Origin: Neobacillus drentensis
GTDB taxonomy: Bacteria; Bacillota; Bacilli; Bacillales; Cytobacillaceae
Direction: 5' to 3'
Assembly: GCF_021560175.1 (NCBI RefSeq)
Contig: NZ_CP091110.1
Coordinates: 2,718,001-2,782,000 of the forward strand
Length of the DNA stretch: 64,000 bases
Position numbers and translations under genes: made by a program. Of this stretch, positions 61,353-64,000 are shown piece after piece. The notes below the pieces were generated by a model. That model was not told where the DNA came from. It was given only the letters and a program-made list of their open reading frames with translations, and made no database searches. Position 1 is the first letter of the stretch. Each line of letters starts with the position of its first letter.

Positions 61353-62159
61353 ATGGATCAGCCAATGAAAATGGAAACCATTATATGGCGGTATGAGGAT
61401 GGGGCCATACTCAGAGTAACGGATACGATCGTCACTGAATATCCGATCACCATTGTTCTAAATGATCAGGAATTTGCTACACTTGTTTGTAGCCCAGAGC
61501 ACTTAGAAGAATTAGTAGTTGGCTTTTTGGCGTCAGAAGGAATCATCAGAAGTCATACAGAAATTAAAGAGCTTACGATTATAGAAGCAACTGGCCGTGC
61601 AATTGTAAATACGTATAGGGTCAACAAACTAAATGAATTGTTCCATTCTAAACGAGTAGTAACATCTTGCTGTGGGAAAAGCCGTCAAAGCTTTTATTTT
61701 TATAATGATGCTAGAACCGTTAAACCACTGGATAACGTTGATGTGACGGTTTCTATTGACCAATGCTTTCATTTGATGCGACTTATGCAGGAGTCGTCTG
61801 CTATCTTTCAGGATACAGGCGGAGTCCACAATGCAGCCCTTTGTGACCGTAACGGTATCATTGTCGACAGAACGGACATAGGACGACACAATGCCCTAGA
61901 TAAAATTTATGGTCATTGCTTACAGCATTCAATAACCCTTTCAGACAAGGTCATTGTATTTAGTGGTCGACTATCTTCGGAAGTACTACTAAAAGTAGCC
62001 AAAATAGGATGCGGCATTGTTCTGTCAAAATCAGCTCCGACCGAATTGGCTCTCAGGCTGGCGGAAGAGCTACAAATTACGACCGTTGGTTTTCTCCGCA
62101 ATCATTCTTTAAACATCTATACAAGAACCGATCGTATTGAGATACATCCATCTATATAG
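61353..62159 (+). CDS. fdhD: FdhD, formate dehydrogenase accessory sulfurtransferase
   Basis: FdhD passes sulfur from a cysteine desulfurase to the molybdenum cofactor of formate dehydrogenase. The 268-residue protein has the family segments EEFATLVCSPEHLEELVVGFLASEG-like (here QEFATLVCSPEHLEELVVGF), VVTSCCGKSRQSF with the loop cysteines near residue 110, and DIGRHNALDKIYGHCL. ATG 61353 follows AGGAG at eight bases; the GTG at 61344 overlaps that site. It completes the formate module. Confidence 0.93.
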   Translation: MDQPMKMETIIWRYEDGAILRVTDTIVTEYPITIVLNDQEFATLVCSPEHLEELVVGFLASEGIIRSHTEIKELTIIEATGRAIVNTYRVNKLNELFHSKRVVTSCCGKSRQSFYFYNDARTVKPLDNVDVTVSIDQCFHLMRLMQESSAIFQDTGGVHNAALCDRNGIIVDRTDIGRHNALDKIYGHCLQHSITLSDKVIVFSGRLSSEVLLKVAKIGCGIVLSKSAPTELALRLAEELQITTVGFLRNHSLNIYTRTDRIEIHPSI

Positions 62160-62215
62160 CTTGGGGAATTTTAGCCATTGCTATTATTTTTAGGTGAATC
62201 TATATGAGTGATCAT

Positions 62216-62279
62216 TAAGGCATCATCTTCAAATTAGATGATGCCTTTTTATATGAACAAAAATTAGATTTTTGGATAT
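62216..62279 (+). repeat. terminator-linked dispersed repeat, copy 2
   Basis: AAGGCATCATCT pairs with AGATGATGCCTT, followed by TTTTATATGAACAAAAATTAG and ATTTTTGGATATA. It matches 47864-47928 almost base for base, including the tail beyond the terminator, and ends the fdhD transcript. Confidence 0.75.
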
Positions 62280-62295
62280 AGATAAATGAACTTTT

Positions 62296-63021
62296 TTATT
62301 TACCAATAAAATCCTGTGCCCAATAATTTCCTTGAGCCACATAACCAACGCCTATGTAGTTGAAGTTCGGGCTGAGAATGTTTTTGCGGTGACCCTCACT
62401 ATTCATCCATGCATTGACAACTTCCTGAGGAGTTTGCTGTCCCATGGCGATATTCTCACCAGCATAGTTATAGGTAATGCCATATTTCTTCATCATATCA
62501 AAAGGAGACCCATAAGTAGGACTAGTGTGGCTAAAATAGTTGTTTGCCGACATGTCACGTGCTTTTTCGTGTGCCATTTTGCTCAACGTTGTATCCACTT
62601 TAAGGGCTGGTAAGCCATTTTTAGCTCGCTCTTGATTTGTTAGATCAACCACTTTTTGTTCAAAAGCACTTAATGTGCCGGTTGTTTGAGTTGTAGTGGT
62701 TGTTCTCGCTGTTGACGGCTGTACTGGCTGTGTGTTGACGGTTTGCACTGGCTGAGCTTGAGTTGGCTGTTGGCCCGTTTGAGCAGGCTGAGTCTGGGCC
62801 GGCTGCTTTTGGGAAACAGAAGTTTGTGAGTTGCTTTCCATTTTACTTAAATATACTTCTATCATTCTGTTAATCTCATCTGAATTTACATTGGTTCCTT
62901 GAATCGAATAAATTTTCTGCTGTACAGGTGTGGTTGATGAATGATCTTGATGTAATGTAGGATTTGCCCCAAACAAGGCACCCGATGCTGCTAAAGTTAG
63001 AATTGTTTTACTCAATAACAT
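62296..63021 (-). CDS. secreted CAP-domain protein (YkwD-type)
   Basis: This 241-residue secreted protein begins with a signal peptide (MLLSKTILTLAASGALFGA). A Gln/Thr/Pro-rich spacer (about 65-115, QTQPAQTGQQPTQ) leads to the C-terminal CAP/SCP domain: VVDLTNQERAKNGLPALKVD, MAHEKARDMSANNYFSHTSP, GENIAMGQQ and SEGHRKNILSPNFNYIGVG. It resembles B. subtilis YkwD/CotCAP-like proteins of unknown activity found near spores or in the medium. The ATG follows AGGAGGATCTTAAC. Confidence 0.88.
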   Translation of the reverse strand: MLLSKTILTLAASGALFGANPTLHQDHSSTTPVQQKIYSIQGTNVNSDEINRMIEVYLSKMESNSQTSVSQKQPAQTQPAQTGQQPTQAQPVQTVNTQPVQPSTARTTTTTQTTGTLSAFEQKVVDLTNQERAKNGLPALKVDTTLSKMAHEKARDMSANNYFSHTSPTYGSPFDMMKKYGITYNYAGENIAMGQQTPQEVVNAWMNSEGHRKNILSPNFNYIGVGYVAQGNYWAQDFIGK

Positions 63022-63485
63022 GTTAAGATCCTCCTGTATGAAAGTTTACTAGTTAACATATAATTATCCTAACATATGTTTTTTGTCATATTTCTGGGAC
63101 GATTTTACAGTCAAAGCAATTCAGGCGAATTTTATTTAGATAAAACAACTTTAGAACCCTTATCTATTAAGACTTTCGGGAAACTTTTTTAGAAAGTACT
63201 AATTAGGTCTAATAGTGTGATAAAATAGTTAAATTTTCACTGAAATTGAGGGTTGACAACCTTAAGCAAACTGGAGTTATTTTACATATATTTCAGAAGA
63301 GTATCAAAGCTTACAGGAAAGTATACAAGTTAAAGTGGCAGCAGTTGAAGATTGTGTTTAACTTTTGTTCAATAGTTCCATTAAGTGGACCAACGGTTTT
63401 GGGCTAAGTTCGCCCTGCGCATAAGTACATTCCCACAAAATTGTCATAAGATAATTAGAATAAATTTGTGAAGGGATTGGATAAG
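63022..63485. other. intergenic stretch between the CAP and cupin genes
   Basis: A stretch of coding-like sequence at about 63270-63360 (YISEEYQSLQESIQVKVAAV, then a stop) has no start with a ribosome binding site and may be a gene remnant. No riboswitch or clear repeat is seen. Confidence 0.4.
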
Positions 63486-64000
63486 ATGTACTATACCCCT
63501 TGGATGCAGCCATACCCATATCAACCATATGGTAATTATGGCAATGTCCCAAATTATAATCATTATATAAGACAACCCGATTACTGGAATATTTATGATG
63601 ACGCACGAAATAGGGTAAAAGATTATGGGCGGAAACCATTTGTAGTTAATATTAATGAGGCTGCCAAGCAGAACAATACGTATCGCACCGCTTTGTGGAC
63701 AGGAAATCATTTGCAAGTTACCTTGATGAGTATTAATGTTGGTGATGACATCGGTTTAGAAATTCACCCTAACGTTGATCAATTCTTAAGGATTGAACAA
63801 GGTCAAGGGATTGTGCAAATGGGCAAGAGAAAAGATCATTTAAGCTTTGTTCAAAAGGTATCTGATGATTTTGCCATTATGATACCGGCTGGCACCTGGC
63901 ATAATGTAACCAATACAGGTAATACCCCGTTAAAACTTTACTCGATCTATGCTCCTCCACAACATCCATTTGGTACGGTTCATTTAACTAAAGCACAGGC
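63486..64000 (+). CDS. cupin-domain protein (cut off at the window edge)
   Basis: The frame is open from ATG 63486 to the window end (171 codons), so the 3' end is missing. A Tyr/Pro/Asn-rich N-terminus (MYYTPWMQPYPYQPYGNYGN) leads to a cupin with LTLMSINVGDDIGLEIHPNVDQFLRIEQGQG and the second motif FAIMIPAGTWHNVTNTGNTPL. The N-terminus resembles spore-coat-like Tyr-rich leaders. The cupin could be a sugar isomerase or mannose-6-phosphate isomerase-like protein. GAAGGG lies upstream of the start. Confidence 0.8.
   Translation, partial: MYYTPWMQPYPYQPYGNYGNVPNYNHYIRQPDYWNIYDDARNRVKDYGRKPFVVNINEAAKQNNTYRTALWTGNHLQVTLMSINVGDDIGLEIHPNVDQFLRIEQGQGIVQMGKRKDHLSFVQKVSDDFAIMIPAGTWHNVTNTGNTPLKLYSIYAPPQHPFGTVHLTKAQ

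Noticed and set aside
63270-63360. Coding-like fragment between the CAP and cupin genes
   Set aside because: It has no start or ribosome binding site and stops after about 30 codons; possibly a remnant but not assignable.

Overview
The window looks like a chromosomal stretch of an endospore-forming, nitrate-respiring member of the Bacillaceae, probably Neobacillus, Mesobacillus or a close relative. The evidence is low GC with strong AGGAGG-type ribosome binding sites and many GTG/TTG starts, sporulation and germination proteins (CwlJ, YteA-type zinc-finger protein, manganese-catalase-like coat protein), Bacillus-type regulators and operators (LexA, PurR-like, PadR, LacI), a class III Fbp and a HelD. 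The species assignment is inference. I saw no rRNA, tRNA, CRISPR array, prophage or recognisable defence island.

Layout. 1-7.2 kb: the 3' end of an unknown gene, two small overlapping orphan genes and the complete narGHJI respiratory nitrate reductase operon. 7.2-9.2 kb: an ECF transporter S component, then a c-di-GMP-I riboswitch in front of a 69-residue orphan, and a CBS-domain protein. 9.3-12.8 kb: two exported proteins (a GATase-like/adhesion-like protein and a thermonuclease), tandem array A and a hypothetical gene. 12.9-20.0 kb: a PadR/DUF1129 pair, an LLM oxidoreductase, a YdjM-like hydrolase and a 72-residue orphan (both with LexA-like boxes), a YhfC-family membrane protein behind a palindromic operator, a HAD phosphatase, a DRE-TIM aldolase and a ZIP transporter. 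20.1-27.2 kb: tandem array B, an MBL-fold hydrolase, and two nearly identical IS1182-type elements, each inserted in a hairpin and flanking a sporulation-type zinc-finger gene, a 33-residue membrane peptide and a repeat protein. 27.4-33.3 kb: purT with PurR-like boxes, a remnant of an OFA-type transporter, cwlJ, Mn-catalase, tandem array C, a HAD phosphatase and a YuiH-type molybdoenzyme. 33.4-42.5 kb: a PucR-type regulator divergent from an MFS transporter, an AbgB-like amidohydrolase and a fused L-serine dehydratase, then an M20 dipeptidase and a nitroreductase. 42.6-47.8 kb: DUF2809, Fbp and HelD. 48-56 kb: a LacI-controlled sugar cluster (two Gfo/Idh/MocA oxidoreductases, ABC binding protein and two permeases, TIM-barrel isomerase). 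56.4-62.2 kb: a formate module (FNT channel, formate dehydrogenase, DUF1641, DUF2294, FdhD). 62.3-64 kb: a secreted CAP-domain protein and the start of a cupin gene.

How the parts work together. NarGHI and the formate dehydrogenase both need molybdenum cofactor and could form a formate-to-nitrate electron path. The LacI cluster is a self-contained uptake-and-oxidation pathway for an unidentified sugar or polyol, with three matching operator-like sites between the regulator and the first enzyme gene. The PucR-MFS-AbgB-serine dehydratase group looks like use of an N-acylated or amide-linked amino acid that ends in deamination of serine.

The least explained signals are three intergenic tandem arrays that all have a unit of about 51 bp (two share a core, the third is hairpin-rich), the c-di-GMP switch whose expression platform appears to hide the Shine-Dalgarno sequence of an orphan gene, and the two IS copies that duplicated entire hairpins as target sites. 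All calls come from reading the sequence; no database search was run.
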